This document shows, in pieces, positions 16,353 to 24,951 of a stretch of DNA of 33,400 bases. A model generated the notes under the pieces. That model saw nothing but the letters and a program-made list of their open reading frames with translations, did not search any database and was not told the origin of the DNA. The DNA comes from Helicobacteraceae bacterium. GTDB lineage: Bacteria > Campylobacterota > Campylobacteria > Campylobacterales > Sulfurimonadaceae. The stretch is taken from positions 1-33,400 of the forward strand of contig CANMJR010000031.1 in the NCBI GenBank assembly GCA_947498025.1. Direction: 5' to 3'. Position 1 is the first letter of the stretch. Each line of letters opens with the position of its first letter. A program made the position numbers and the translations under genes.

Positions 16353-17081
16353 ATGACTGAACAAGAAAAACATGATATTTTGCAAAAAGCTAAAAAATGG
16401 TTTAAAGAATCAATAGCAGAAAACCACATTAAAAATACATTGAAACTCTCCGATATCAACCAGTTCAATGTCAACCCATTTTTATTAACATATCTATCAA
16501 ACTTTTTAGAAGGCAATCATGACCCTATTAGTATCGCCAAGGCATTAATATATCCTAGAGTCCTTGGTACATCAATAAGTACATCTTTTGGAACAAATAT
16601 TCAAAAGTTCACATCAACGGTATTATCATCGTATGGTAGTACAACTTCTGGCATAGATATTGAGTTCATTGATATGATTGACGGTGAAAAAAAATATTGT
16701 CAACTTAAATCAGGACCAGAAACAATCAATAAAGATGATGTGGAAACTATAGCTAAACATTTTACTGATGTCATAAATCTATCTAAAGCCAATGGAATAA
16801 AAATAGGTTTTAGTAATTTAATAGTTGGTATTATATATGGAGAAGTGCATGAGATAAACGCACACTACAAAAGAATTTCTAAACAATATCACTACGATAT
16901 TGTTGTTGGAAATGATTTTTGGCATAGATTAACAGGTGATGAAAATTTTTATACTGACCTAATCAAAGCTATTGCAGAGGTAGCAATTCAAGCCGACTTT
17001 AAACACGAACTCGACAGTGTGATCAAAGAACTTTCAAAATCAGAATATATACAAAATTTATCTTCAGAGCTAAATTCTTAA
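16353..17081 (+). CDS. Type II restriction endonuclease, Eco47II/Sau96I-like
   Basis: This 242-residue protein has a PD-(D/E)xK-like core: GSTTSGIDIEF (Asp102) and then KYCQLKSGP (Gln117-Leu-Lys119), a Q-for-E variant seen in several type II enzymes. The conserved LTYLSNFLEGN and FGTNIQKF segments and the overall length resemble the RE_Eco47II family, whose members cut GGNCC-type sites. The cytosine-5 methyltransferase gene 120 bases downstream on the same strand completes the system. The cut site cannot be fixed from sequence alone. The low G+C of both genes and their opposite orientation to the hydrogenase operons suggest acquisition by transfer. Confidence 0.78.
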   Translation: MTEQEKHDILQKAKKWFKESIAENHIKNTLKLSDINQFNVNPFLLTYLSNFLEGNHDPISIAKALIYPRVLGTSISTSFGTNIQKFTSTVLSSYGSTTSGIDIEFIDMIDGEKKYCQLKSGPETINKDDVETIAKHFTDVINLSKANGIKIGFSNLIVGIIYGEVHEINAHYKRISKQYHYDIVVGNDFWHRLTGDENFYTDLIKAIAEVAIQADFKHELDSVIKELSKSEYIQNLSSELNS

Positions 17082-17200
17082 ATAAATATGACATTTTGCA
17101 ATACTCTTTTCAATACAAATATAACTAAAGTATACTATTAACCTAAGAATGCATATGTTATAATAACCATGTATAATGTTGAGTAAGGTGGGTATTTGTT

Positions 17201-18439
17201 TTGATTGGAAGAACTTTTTCATTAAATGAGACGGCGGAAATTTTATCTATTAGTAAAGAGACTTTAAGAAGGTGGGATAACTCCGGCAAGTTAAGGAGTG
17301 TCCGAAATCCTATAAATAATTATAGAGAATATAAACAAAATGATTTAATAATTTTTGAAAATGCAAAGATTCATTTTGATACAAAATCTTATACAAATGT
17401 ATCTTCAACTAAAACATATAAAAGTATTGAATTGTTTGCCGGAGCAGGTGGACTTGCTTTAGGACTTGAAAAAGCAGGGATAAAACATGCTTTATTAAAT
17501 GAGATTGATAAATATGCAGTTCAAACTCTTCAAAAGAATAGACCACATTGGAAAATTGAGGAAGGTGATATAGCTAAAATTGATTTTAAACCTTACAAAG
17601 ATAAAATAGACTTATTAACAGGTGGCTTTCCATGTCAAGCATTTAGTTATGCCGGAAAACGATTGGGTTTTGAAGATACAAGAGGAACTTTATTTTTTGA
17701 ATTTGTAAGAGCACTGCAAGAAACAAATGCACCTGTATTTTTAATAGAGAATGTAAAAGGCTTATTAAGTCATGATAATGGTAAAACTCTACAGACAATG
17801 ATAGATGTTCTTACCAAAGATATGGATTACCACATCTTTAAACCAAAAGTTTTAAAAGCAATTCACTATAGAGTCCCTCAAAAGCGAGAGAGACTAATCA
17901 TAGTCGGTATCAAAAATGATTATAAAGATAAAGTAACTTATAACTATCCTGAACCTCATAAAAAAATATATACCTTAAAAGATGCCTTAAAAAAAGGTGC
18001 ATTATATGATACTGATGTCCTTCCTTCTCCCGGACAAATCTATCCTAAACGAAAAAAAGAAATTTTGGATATAGTACCACCTGGAGGATATTGGAGAAAT
18101 TTACCACTTGATATTCAAAAAGAATATATGCAAAAAAGCTTTTATCTTGGCGGAGGTAAAACCGGGATGGCAAGAAGAATTTCTTGGGATGAACCTAGTT
18201 TAACATTAACTTGCTCACCGGCGCAAAAGCAAACGGAAAGATGTCATCCTGATGAAACTAGACCTTTTCAAATTAGGGAATATGCTAGAATTCAAACTTT
18301 TCCGGACAATTGGATATTTGAAGGTTCACCATCACAACAATACAAGCAGATTGGTAATGCAGTTCCAGTCAATTTGGCAGAAGAAATTGGTTACACCCTT
18401 ATTCAATTATTAAATGACATTTATTCAATTAATAATTGA
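17201..18439 (+). CDS. DNA (cytosine-5) methyltransferase with N-terminal HTH
   Basis: This protein of 412 residues starts at TTG (17201), with AAGGTGGG about eight bases upstream. Residues 1-50 form a MerR/excisionase-like helix-turn-helix (SLNETAEILSISKETLRRWDNSGKL). The methyltransferase domain starts near 75 with motif I ELFAGAGGLALGLE, motif IV GGFPCQAFS (catalytic Cys145), motif VI ENVKG (183-187), motif VIII VPQKRERLIIVG and motif X GNAVPVNLA near the C-terminus. It would methylate cytosine in the site cut by the enzyme upstream. N-terminal HTH domains in such enzymes (for example M.SsoII) can repress their own operon, and a rare start codon would limit expression. The fused HTH may therefore replace a separate controller protein. 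Confidence 0.9.
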   Translation: MIGRTFSLNETAEILSISKETLRRWDNSGKLRSVRNPINNYREYKQNDLIIFENAKIHFDTKSYTNVSSTKTYKSIELFAGAGGLALGLEKAGIKHALLNEIDKYAVQTLQKNRPHWKIEEGDIAKIDFKPYKDKIDLLTGGFPCQAFSYAGKRLGFEDTRGTLFFEFVRALQETNAPVFLIENVKGLLSHDNGKTLQTMIDVLTKDMDYHIFKPKVLKAIHYRVPQKRERLIIVGIKNDYKDKVTYNYPEPHKKIYTLKDALKKGALYDTDVLPSPGQIYPKRKKEILDIVPPGGYWRNLPLDIQKEYMQKSFYLGGGKTGMARRISWDEPSLTLTCSPAQKQTERCHPDETRPFQIREYARIQTFPDNWIFEGSPSQQYKQIGNAVPVNLAEEIGYTLIQLLNDIYSINN

Positions 18440-18442
18440 ATA
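18422..18442. terminator. Inverted repeat across the methyltransferase stop codon
   Basis: TATTCAATT and AATTGAATA are perfect 9-bp arms around AAT, overlapping the methyltransferase stop and lying just beyond the hypF remnant's stop on the other strand. It may be a weak bidirectional terminator between converging genes, but the stem is A+T-rich and no strong U-tract follows. Confidence 0.4.
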
Positions 18443-18456
18443 TTCTTCAAAAGCTG

Positions 18457-18897
18457 CTTATACGTTAACATAAAGATTGTAAAGCATAATAAGTCTCCCC
18501 AAAGCTATTCCGCTGTCATTGGTAGCCTTTTCTTGCTGAAAGTAGCACTTAATTTTCTCTTGTTTTAACTCTTGACATGTAAGCTCAAGCAGGATTCTGT
18601 TTTGAAAAACTTCGCCGCTTAAAATCACTTCAAGTTTTTTCGTTTTGAGATATCTATTATAATTTTTACGAGCGTATTTACTAACATGAAGTTTAGTTCT
18701 TTTTTTCCGGCTTGCTCTTTAACATGTACTCTGTTATTTTTATCTCAATTACGCCCTCTTTTATTGCGTAATCAAAATATTTTTCTATGTTTTTGTGACA
18801 AAACCCGCGAGTTTGAAATCTAGTGCCGACTTATAAACAAAAGGACGAAATCCAACATCTTGGACTTGTCCTTTTATAAGATATTTGTATCTTCTTA
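18457..18897 (-). pseudogene. hypF: hypF remnant (carbamoyltransferase), internally deleted and frameshifted
   Basis: Reading the minus strand from just after hydE gives an acylphosphatase-domain start (YLIKGQVQDVGFRPFVYK) ending at a TAG (18785-18787). Another frame then gives YFDYAIKEGVIEIKI, the next GAA...LVNTLVKIIIDISKRKNL, and a last frame VILSGEVFQNRILLELTC then ATNDSGIALGRLIMLYN up to a TAA at 18457. These match the extreme N-terminus and the last ~145 residues of HypF in order. HypF is normally about 750 residues, so roughly 1.7 kb (zinc fingers, YrdC-like domain and most of the Kae1-like domain) is missing, and at least three frameshifts are present. HypF makes the carbamoyl group for the cyanide ligands. 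The 5' end overlaps hydE; no ordinary start codon is in frame. Its position after hydE is where an intact hypF would be expected. Confidence 0.88.
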
Positions 18898-20562
18898 AAG
18901 CAATTCATTTCCGCCATATAAAATATTTTTTCCATCTACGGGCAACTCTTTATTGAAGTATAACTTATGATTTACAAAAACTTCTTTGCTAAGTTTGCTA
19001 AAAAGATGTCTATTTTGTAAAAGTGAACCCGTTACAACCACCGCGTCACTCTTCATCTCCTCTTTTATCTCATCAAGCTGTGATGAGATAAACTCCACAA
19101 AACTCTCAATAACTCCGTAACTAAGCGTAAGCTGATCAACCTTCGCCAGTTTAAAACTCATCGCAGTTCTGATTGTCATCAAGGGATCCAAATAAACCTT
19201 GTTCTTAATACTTTTTAGTTTATAGTCTATGCGAGGTCCTTTTGTTCCCAAAAATGAACTCGCGCTCTCTTCAAGAATTTTTGCAGACTTGGCAAGACTT
19301 CTCTCTTTGGAGTAACCTAAAATGATAGAAACTAAACCCCAAAGTTTGTAAACGTTAAACTCTTTTTCATCAAATACTATGGCAGATATTATTTCAAAAT
19401 GCTGTGGAAATTTGTCTTTAAAGTTCTCTACAAGCTTCTTTCCTGTGTCATTTGTGTTTACTATGGAATCAAGCACATCTTTTATTGAGCTGAAGTTAAA
19501 TGCAAATGAGAGATACTCAATAGTACCGAATTTTTTAGAGTAAACTAAAATGTCATTGTGGTACTCTTTGGAGATATTTACGCCTGCTACGGTTTTTTCA
19601 AGCAGATAATGCTCTTTTATAACCGAGAAAAAAGCCCCGATATGTGGAATCAAAGTTTTATTTTCAAGATTATTGTACGGCAGACCTTTTTCGCCTTTTA
19701 GTATGGCGATATGATTATCACCTACTACAACCTCGATTGGCTCCGACTCTTTTTTGTACTCCACCAAATCAAACCTAACATCAAAAGGAAGTTTCTCTTT
19801 TGTAATAAAAATAAAGTTGATTCCGAGTTTGTTAAGCTCGCTGAGCAAAAGATGCGAAACAAAATCATCAGGGAGTTTAAAACGGATAAGCTCATCTGTA
19901 ACATCTTCAAAATCCATTTTAAATTTAATGTTCGTCTTTAACTTTACAAAAGGTTTCTCGATAGCCCCCATTGCTGCAATTTCACTATTTGTAGCGTTTG
20001 TGTAGTGTGCTACCGTTCCCAAAGCATGACAGAGAATATCAAAATCAACGCCGTTAAACTTTTTACCCTGCATGCCAAGGAAATATTTTCCGTAAAAAGT
20101 GTTTACTTCAACTACCGAACCATCGCTTATTGATTTTGCAAGATTTACAAAATTCTCCTTATAGCTCTTTTTTTCACCCACAACCGAGTATCCGCAGACT
20201 TCACACTCATGAAAAATATTGTAATAGTTCTCATTTGATTCATCCATAACTTCACCTAAACATTGCGGACAAAAAGGGATATCAGGTTTTGGCTCATTGA
20301 CTAAAACAAAAGAGCCTTCGGGTATCTCATCTACGACTTTGACATTTGTTTCATGTAAAAAAATCGAGTGAGGCAGTTCTAGCGATAATTTATCTGCAAA
20401 ACGCTCCAATTCGTCACTCTCATCTGATTCAACATACAAAAATAGTTCGTCACCGTCTCTTAGTATTTTTGATTTCAATGAAAACTGTTTTACTGTTCTT
20501 TCAATTATTTTTTTATAAACCAAAGATGAAGACAAATAGTTGAATGAAAATTCCAAAATCAT
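18895..20562 (-). CDS. hydE: HydE: HypF-like hydrogenase-associated protein
   Basis: This 555-residue protein is the last of the five genes in the Wolinella-type hydABCDE order. It resembles a degenerate HypF: a zinc-finger-like pair CPQC (98-101) and CEVC (120-123), a middle region alignable with the YrdC-like part, and a C-terminal VVVTGSLLQNRHLF (about 508-521) that mirrors the HypF VILSGGVFQNR block. The HypF HHHAH metal motif is not visible, nor is the acylphosphatase VQGVGFRP, so carbamoyltransferase activity is unlikely. In Wolinella and Helicobacter, hydE is linked to hydrogenase activity but its biochemical role is not settled. The start overlaps the hydD stop by four bases. Confidence 0.85.
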   Translation of the reverse strand: MILEFSFNYLSSSLVYKKIIERTVKQFSLKSKILRDGDELFLYVESDESDELERFADKLSLELPHSIFLHETNVKVVDEIPEGSFVLVNEPKPDIPFCPQCLGEVMDESNENYYNIFHECEVCGYSVVGEKKSYKENFVNLAKSISDGSVVEVNTFYGKYFLGMQGKKFNGVDFDILCHALGTVAHYTNATNSEIAAMGAIEKPFVKLKTNIKFKMDFEDVTDELIRFKLPDDFVSHLLLSELNKLGINFIFITKEKLPFDVRFDLVEYKKESEPIEVVVGDNHIAILKGEKGLPYNNLENKTLIPHIGAFFSVIKEHYLLEKTVAGVNISKEYHNDILVYSKKFGTIEYLSFAFNFSSIKDVLDSIVNTNDTGKKLVENFKDKFPQHFEIISAIVFDEKEFNVYKLWGLVSIILGYSKERSLAKSAKILEESASSFLGTKGPRIDYKLKSIKNKVYLDPLMTIRTAMSFKLAKVDQLTLSYGVIESFVEFISSQLDEIKEEMKSDAVVVTGSLLQNRHLFSKLSKEVFVNHKLYFNKELPVDGKNILYGGNELL

Positions 20563-21104
20563 AGAGTGCCCTTTAAATAGGTGTATTTTGAAACTTCTTC
20601 TAAGGATATATTATTTTTTATTGAAACATTAACTCCAAAATCTTCGATATATTTGATAATGACCCGTTCCATGGTATGACTCGCTTTTAAGACTTCCTCA
20701 GTCATTGAAAAGGTGCTGTTTTCTCCGATTACATAAGGAATGACACCCACTATTTTAGTTGGAGGCAAATCGCCTAGCATCTCAATCATCTGCAGCGTCT
20801 GAAGCATTTCAACCTCATGCGCACTGCCGTTCCATGTTATACACTCTGGCACATCATTGAAATCAAAACTGTACACATCACCTATATTTCCATCTATCAC
20901 ATTTACACAATCTATCAGTAAAACATTGTCATATTCTGTAATAATAGGTATCAGTCTCTGCGCCAATGTTCCGCCGTCAAGGACATCTACAACATGTTTA
21001 CTTGACACAAATTCATACTTTTCATCAATTAAATTTGCCAGATGCGCACCAATGCCCTCATCTCCAAAAAGAATGTTACCGATTCCAAGAACTAAAATTT
21101 TCAT
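20559..21104 (-). CDS. hydD: HydD: hydrogenase maturation endopeptidase
   Basis: This 181-residue protein of the HyaD/HybD/HupD family begins with VLGIGNILFGDEGIGAH, in which Glu16 is one nickel-probing ligand. The other two are likely Asp65 in LLIDCVN and His96 in GSAHEVEM. The conserved DGGTL block (43-47) is present. The protease removes the C-terminal peptide of HydB after His554 once nickel is bound, allowing the active site to close. It lies 17 bases after hydC and overlaps hydE, consistent with one hydABCDE transcript. Confidence 0.93.
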   Translation of the reverse strand: MKILVLGIGNILFGDEGIGAHLANLIDEKYEFVSSKHVVDVLDGGTLAQRLIPIITEYDNVLLIDCVNVIDGNIGDVYSFDFNDVPECITWNGSAHEVEMLQTLQMIEMLGDLPPTKIVGVIPYVIGENSTFSMTEEVLKASHTMERVIIKYIEDFGVNVSIKNNISLEEVSKYTYLKGTL

Positions 21105-21121
21105 AAGAATCCTTTACTACA

Positions 21122-21823
21122 CTAGTGTTTTTTATGCCATTTCATTCCGCTAAAAATTGCATCTATCGTACCTTCTTTACCAAAAATAGCATTATATACT
21201 GCCATATATACATGTCCGAGTATAAATAAAATAACACCCCACATTAGTACATGATGCAGTTGTCTTACAAAAGCAAGACCTCCTAACATAACCTCTATTG
21301 ATCTCATCGGCTCATACAAAAATCCGCCTAAGCTTTCATGATATACATGTATATAAAGGATAAGACCTGTTGTAATTAATCCAAATACCATAATGTAAAA
21401 TCCTACATATGCCAAAAACTGCATAGGATTATATATGCCGCTTAATTTTGGGTGTTTGCATATAAGTAAATAATACCCGATTTGCTGAATCCAAATTTTT
21501 ATGTCAAAAACATCTTTTAAAGCTTTTCTCTCTTCTTGATGTTTTTTTCCAAATAAAAAAAGATAGCTTTTTAGAAGAATTACTGATATTAATACAAACC
21601 CAAAGATTATATGCCAACTTCTAAAAAGTGCATACATAAAGTTTGTGGGTTCTGCACTTGGTACAGGAGTTATAATAGGCACTGCTATATAAAATCCTGT
21701 CGCAATCAGCACCACTATCGACAAAGCTCTAACCCAATGCTGTAATCTATAGAGTGCCGAAAATTCCATCTCTTGTTTTGTACAATTTTCTTCTTGCGAA
21801 GTTTTTTCATATGTGATATTCAT
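21122..21823 (-). CDS. hydC: HydC: cytochrome b subunit of membrane-bound hydrogenase
   Basis: I set the start at ATG 21823 (MNITYEK), because a strong AGGAGG lies just upstream after the hydB stop; an in-frame start at 21850 would overlap hydB. The protein of 233 residues has four main hydrophobic helices, with candidate haem b ligands in LQHWVRAL, RSWHIIFG, YIHVYHES and LHHVLMWG. It anchors HydAB to the membrane and passes electrons from H2 to menaquinone. Its neighbours hydB and hydD fix its identity. In Wolinella the matching subunit is a di-haem quinone reductase. Confidence 0.93.
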   Translation of the reverse strand: MNITYEKTSQEENCTKQEMEFSALYRLQHWVRALSIVVLIATGFYIAVPIITPVPSAEPTNFMYALFRSWHIIFGFVLISVILLKSYLFLFGKKHQEERKALKDVFDIKIWIQQIGYYLLICKHPKLSGIYNPMQFLAYVGFYIMVFGLITTGLILYIHVYHESLGGFLYEPMRSIEVMLGGLAFVRQLHHVLMWGVILFILGHVYMAVYNAIFGKEGTIDAIFSGMKWHKKH

Positions 21824-21837
21824 AATATTACCTCCTT

Positions 21838-23571
21838 TTATACGCTGCATCCGCCATAGAGTGGATCTATTTTATATTCACTCAGTGTTTTGCCCTTTGT
21901 GTCCATAACATGTACAGCACATGCAATACATGGATCATAAGAGTGAATAATCCTGATTATCTCAAGCGGCTGTGTTAAGTCTTGTATTTTAAGACCGATT
22001 AAATCAGCTTCGTAAGGTCCTTTTGCACCTTTAGCATCCATTGGTCCTGCATTCCAAGTTGAAGGAACAACTGCTTGATAATTTTCAACAACACCGTTTT
22101 TAATTCTAATCCAGTGGCTAAGCATTCCTCTTGGAACATCACCTATGCCTCTGCCTTTATATTCTTTGTCTTTATCTATAGTGTACGTTGCACAAGTTTC
22201 TTGATCAACTTTCAGGTTTTCAATCAAATTATTAAAAGCTACAAGTGCATTGTCTGCAATAAGTTTCGCCTGCAACATTCGCCCTGCTGTTCTTCCCAGA
22301 GTTGAAAAAAGAGCCGCTGCAGGAACACCTGTTTTAGCCAGAAAATCATTTACTACTTTTACCGCTTTTTTGTTTCCTTTTGCATAACTGACTAACATAC
22401 ATGCTAAAGGACCGACTTCCATAGGCTCGCCTTTGTATCTTGGCGATTTAATCCAGCTGTACTTCTCTTTTTCGTTTATCATTTTCGAATGAACCATTTT
22501 GCCATCTGGTCCTACGGTATCGCCATCAATAAAACCTGTATAGTTTGGATTTGTTGTACCGTCATAAGGGTGTTGCGGCGCATTATCTTTATACCAGGAG
22601 TGAGTAGCCTCTTCAGTTATCATATCTTCATCAATCTCAAAAACCTTACTAAGGTCTCCGTTCATAATAATTCCGCTTTCAAAAAGATAGTCATTTCTGC
22701 CAACCATCATATCTTGATGTGCCATAAAATTTTTGACACCCATAGGCTTCATAACCGAAGGCTCAGTTTTATACATCTCTGCCGCCATTACAATATCTGC
22801 ATAGTAAGCGTTGTTTACAAAATCTGCTATTTCTTGATACTTCACTAAGTATTCACCCATTCTTGCCGGATTTAAAAGATCCATAACACAAGTAACTCCG
22901 CCGACTGCCAAGCTTTGAGGATGCGGATTTTTACCGCCGAAGATTGCCATCATCTGTGCTACCGTTCTTTGAATTTCAAGTGCCTTTAGGTAGTGTGAAA
23001 GCGCAATAAGATTTTGTTCAGGTGTGAGTCTGAATGTTTTGTGTCCCCAGTATGCATTGGCAAAAGGTCCAAGTCCTTGAGGATTTTTGGCAAATTTTGC
23101 TACTTTTTCTTTTACTTTTTTAAGCTCATTTTCGCCGGTACCAATCGGATTGTCTGTATATTGAAATGCCAACTTGCTCGCTTTTGCTTCATCGGCTGAG
23201 AGTGCTGAGACGATATCAACCCAGTCAACACCGTGAAGATGATAAAAATGAACAACATGGTCATGTAAAAAAAGAGCCGCATTCATAAGGGTTCTTACCA
23301 GTTCCGCATTGTAAGGAATTTTAATACCAAGTGCATCTTCTACAGCCATTGTACTTTTTAAATAGTGCGAGTATGTACAAACGCCGCAAATTCTCTGCAT
23401 CATAAGCGGTATATTTCTCGGATCACGACCTTTAGCTATTACCTCAAGACCTCTCCATAGAGTTGAAGAGACAAAAGCATCCTGAACTACTCCGTCATCT
23501 CCAACAATTACTTCGGCTCTTAAATGTCCTTCTATTCTTGTTATTGGATCTACTATTACTCTTTTTGACAT
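21838..23571 (-). CDS. hydB: HydB: [NiFe]-hydrogenase large subunit (group 1)
   Basis: This 577-residue protein has the N-terminal nickel motif RICGVCTYSH (60-69; Cys62 and Cys65) and the C-terminal DPCIACAVH (546-554; Cys548 and Cys551). It is followed by a 23-residue tail, VMDTKGKTLSEYK..., that HydD would cut off after His554. TRIEGHLR near residue 11 is the other family hallmark. It holds the Ni-Fe(CN)2CO site that splits H2, on the periplasmic side after co-export with HydA. It sits 10 bases after hydA and matches the Wolinella/Helicobacter uptake hydrogenase in length. Every expected ligand is present. Confidence 0.97.
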   Translation of the reverse strand: MSKRVIVDPITRIEGHLRAEVIVGDDGVVQDAFVSSTLWRGLEVIAKGRDPRNIPLMMQRICGVCTYSHYLKSTMAVEDALGIKIPYNAELVRTLMNAALFLHDHVVHFYHLHGVDWVDIVSALSADEAKASKLAFQYTDNPIGTGENELKKVKEKVAKFAKNPQGLGPFANAYWGHKTFRLTPEQNLIALSHYLKALEIQRTVAQMMAIFGGKNPHPQSLAVGGVTCVMDLLNPARMGEYLVKYQEIADFVNNAYYADIVMAAEMYKTEPSVMKPMGVKNFMAHQDMMVGRNDYLFESGIIMNGDLSKVFEIDEDMITEEATHSWYKDNAPQHPYDGTTNPNYTGFIDGDTVGPDGKMVHSKMINEKEKYSWIKSPRYKGEPMEVGPLACMLVSYAKGNKKAVKVVNDFLAKTGVPAAALFSTLGRTAGRMLQAKLIADNALVAFNNLIENLKVDQETCATYTIDKDKEYKGRGIGDVPRGMLSHWIRIKNGVVENYQAVVPSTWNAGPMDAKGAKGPYEADLIGLKIQDLTQPLEIIRIIHSYDPCIACAVHVMDTKGKTLSEYKIDPLYGGCSV

Positions 23572-23581
23572 TTTGAACTCC

Positions 23582-24736
23582 TTATTCTTTTGGGTTTTTA
23601 ACTGATGATATCGCCGCGTGTGCCGCTATACCGATCGCAGTAACAGTAAGTAATCCTAATCCGATTTTATCTGCTGTTGCATCGGCACCGAGTCCTCCAA
23701 ATACAGTATGATAAAGTCTATCGCCAAGCGGTTCATGAACGATTCCCATTTTATCCCAGAAATCAGGCTCACTGCATCCCATACAGCCATGTCCTGCTTG
23801 AACAGGCCAAGATGTACCCTGATTAAACTTCTGTTTTGAGCAGTTGTTAAATGTGTACGGTCCTTTACAGCCTACTTTATAAAGACAGTAACCCTCTTTT
23901 GCACCTTCATCTCCAAACTCTTCCACAAATTCACCTGCGTCAAATCTTCCTCTTCTCTCACATGCATCATGGATTCTGAGTCCGTAAGCCCATTTTGGTC
24001 TATTGTAGGCATCAAGAGCAGGAAGAGTTCCGTATAAAATAAAGTGCAATAGCGTTCCAACAATATTGCTCTCACTCGGAGGGCATCCCGGTACATTTAT
24101 AACCGGTCTGTCTGTTACATTGCTGAGCGCCGTTGCATTTGTAGGATTTGGATATGCCGCTTGTACACCTCCAAAAGACGAACAAGTACCGATAGCAAAA
24201 ATTGCGGCAGCATTTGCAGAAGCTTCCTTCGCACTTTGCTCGCCCGTTTTACCGTGAGCACCGACTGTTAAAAAATAATCACTCTGACCGTGAGGAATTC
24301 CGCCTTCAACCATCAAAATATATCTGCCTTTATATTTTTCCATGGCATGTTCTAAATTTTGCTCAGCCTGCCAACCTGCAGCTGCCATTATCGTTTCATG
24401 ATATTCTAGTGATATATAGTCAAATATCAGACTGTCAATACTCGGGGTCGCTGATCTTAGTAAAGATTCACTGCACCCTGTACATTCAGCCATATGCAAC
24501 CAAACTAAAGGAAGTCTGTCAGCCATTTCAGCTGCCTTGGCGACTAATGGGGTAAAGCTTGCCGGCAACATTAACATAGATGTCATCGCTCCAGCCCAAC
24601 CCATAAACTCTCTTCTGGAAAAACCTTTCTCTTCAATTAACTTTGAGATTGATACTTCATCATCAAGCTTAGGTAAATTTGATAACTCATCCAGCCTAGA
24701 AGACAATTTGTTAAACAAACTATTATTATTCTTCAT
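23582..24736 (-). CDS. hydA: HydA: [NiFe]-hydrogenase small subunit with Tat signal
   Basis: This 384-residue protein has a twin-arginine signal (SRREFMGWAG at about 39-48, then a hydrophobic stretch to VAKAA), so the folded HydAB pair is exported by Tat. Cluster ligands are visible: ECTGCSES and GTCSSFGG plus PGCPPSES for the proximal [4Fe-4S], then CERRGRF, GYCLYKVGCKGP and NNCSKQKFNQG for the distal and medial clusters, and GCMGCSEPDFWD. A C-terminal hydrophobic helix (about 355-375) anchors it to the membrane beside HydC. The proximal ligand set is the standard, not the O2-tolerant six-Cys one. AAGGGAG precedes the ATG at 24736, and the gene leads the operon. Confidence 0.96.
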   Translation of the reverse strand: MKNNNSLFNKLSSRLDELSNLPKLDDEVSISKLIEEKGFSRREFMGWAGAMTSMLMLPASFTPLVAKAAEMADRLPLVWLHMAECTGCSESLLRSATPSIDSLIFDYISLEYHETIMAAAGWQAEQNLEHAMEKYKGRYILMVEGGIPHGQSDYFLTVGAHGKTGEQSAKEASANAAAIFAIGTCSSFGGVQAAYPNPTNATALSNVTDRPVINVPGCPPSESNIVGTLLHFILYGTLPALDAYNRPKWAYGLRIHDACERRGRFDAGEFVEEFGDEGAKEGYCLYKVGCKGPYTFNNCSKQKFNQGTSWPVQAGHGCMGCSEPDFWDKMGIVHEPLGDRLYHTVFGGLGADATADKIGLGLLTVTAIGIAAHAAISSVKNPKE

Positions 24737-24769
24737 AATACACTCCCTTAATTTTTAATTACAACATAA

Positions 24770-24783
24770 AATGAATATTCATT
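24770..24783. promoter_or_regulatory. Palindrome between hydA and the TetR gene, probable TetR operator
   Basis: AATGAATATTCATT is a perfect 14-base palindrome in the divergent region, about 35 bases upstream of the hydA ATG. The right side continues CA, giving a shape like the TGAATGAnnnnTCATTCA sites of several TetR-family repressors. Position and symmetry suggest that the adjacent TetR protein controls hydABCDE from here. Confidence 0.55.
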
Positions 24784-24918
24784 CAGAAATAGTATATGAA
24801 TAAAACTTAAACTATAGTTAATCACAAACAAATAGAAATATAACTTTTTGTGATTTATTGACTGCCTAGTTTAGTAATCCGTTTGACAGTACAAATTTTG
24901 GTTAAAATATTTTTACAG

Positions 24919-24944
24919 TATAATTTTATTGTAACTTTAGGAGA
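24919..24944 (+). promoter_or_regulatory. -10 box and ribosome-binding site for the TetR gene
   Basis: TATAAT at 24919-24924 is a good -10 without a clear -35, as is common in Campylobacterota. AGGAGA at 24939-24944 lies seven bases before the TTG at 24952, which decides that start over the upstream TTG at 24883. Confidence 0.5.
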
Positions 24945-24951
24945 GAATATT

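Noticed and set aside
18895-20562. HydE as a functional replacement for the lost HypF
   Set aside because: Neither the acylphosphatase motif nor the HHHAH metal motif can be seen, so the carbamoyltransferase reaction is unlikely; kept only as an open question.
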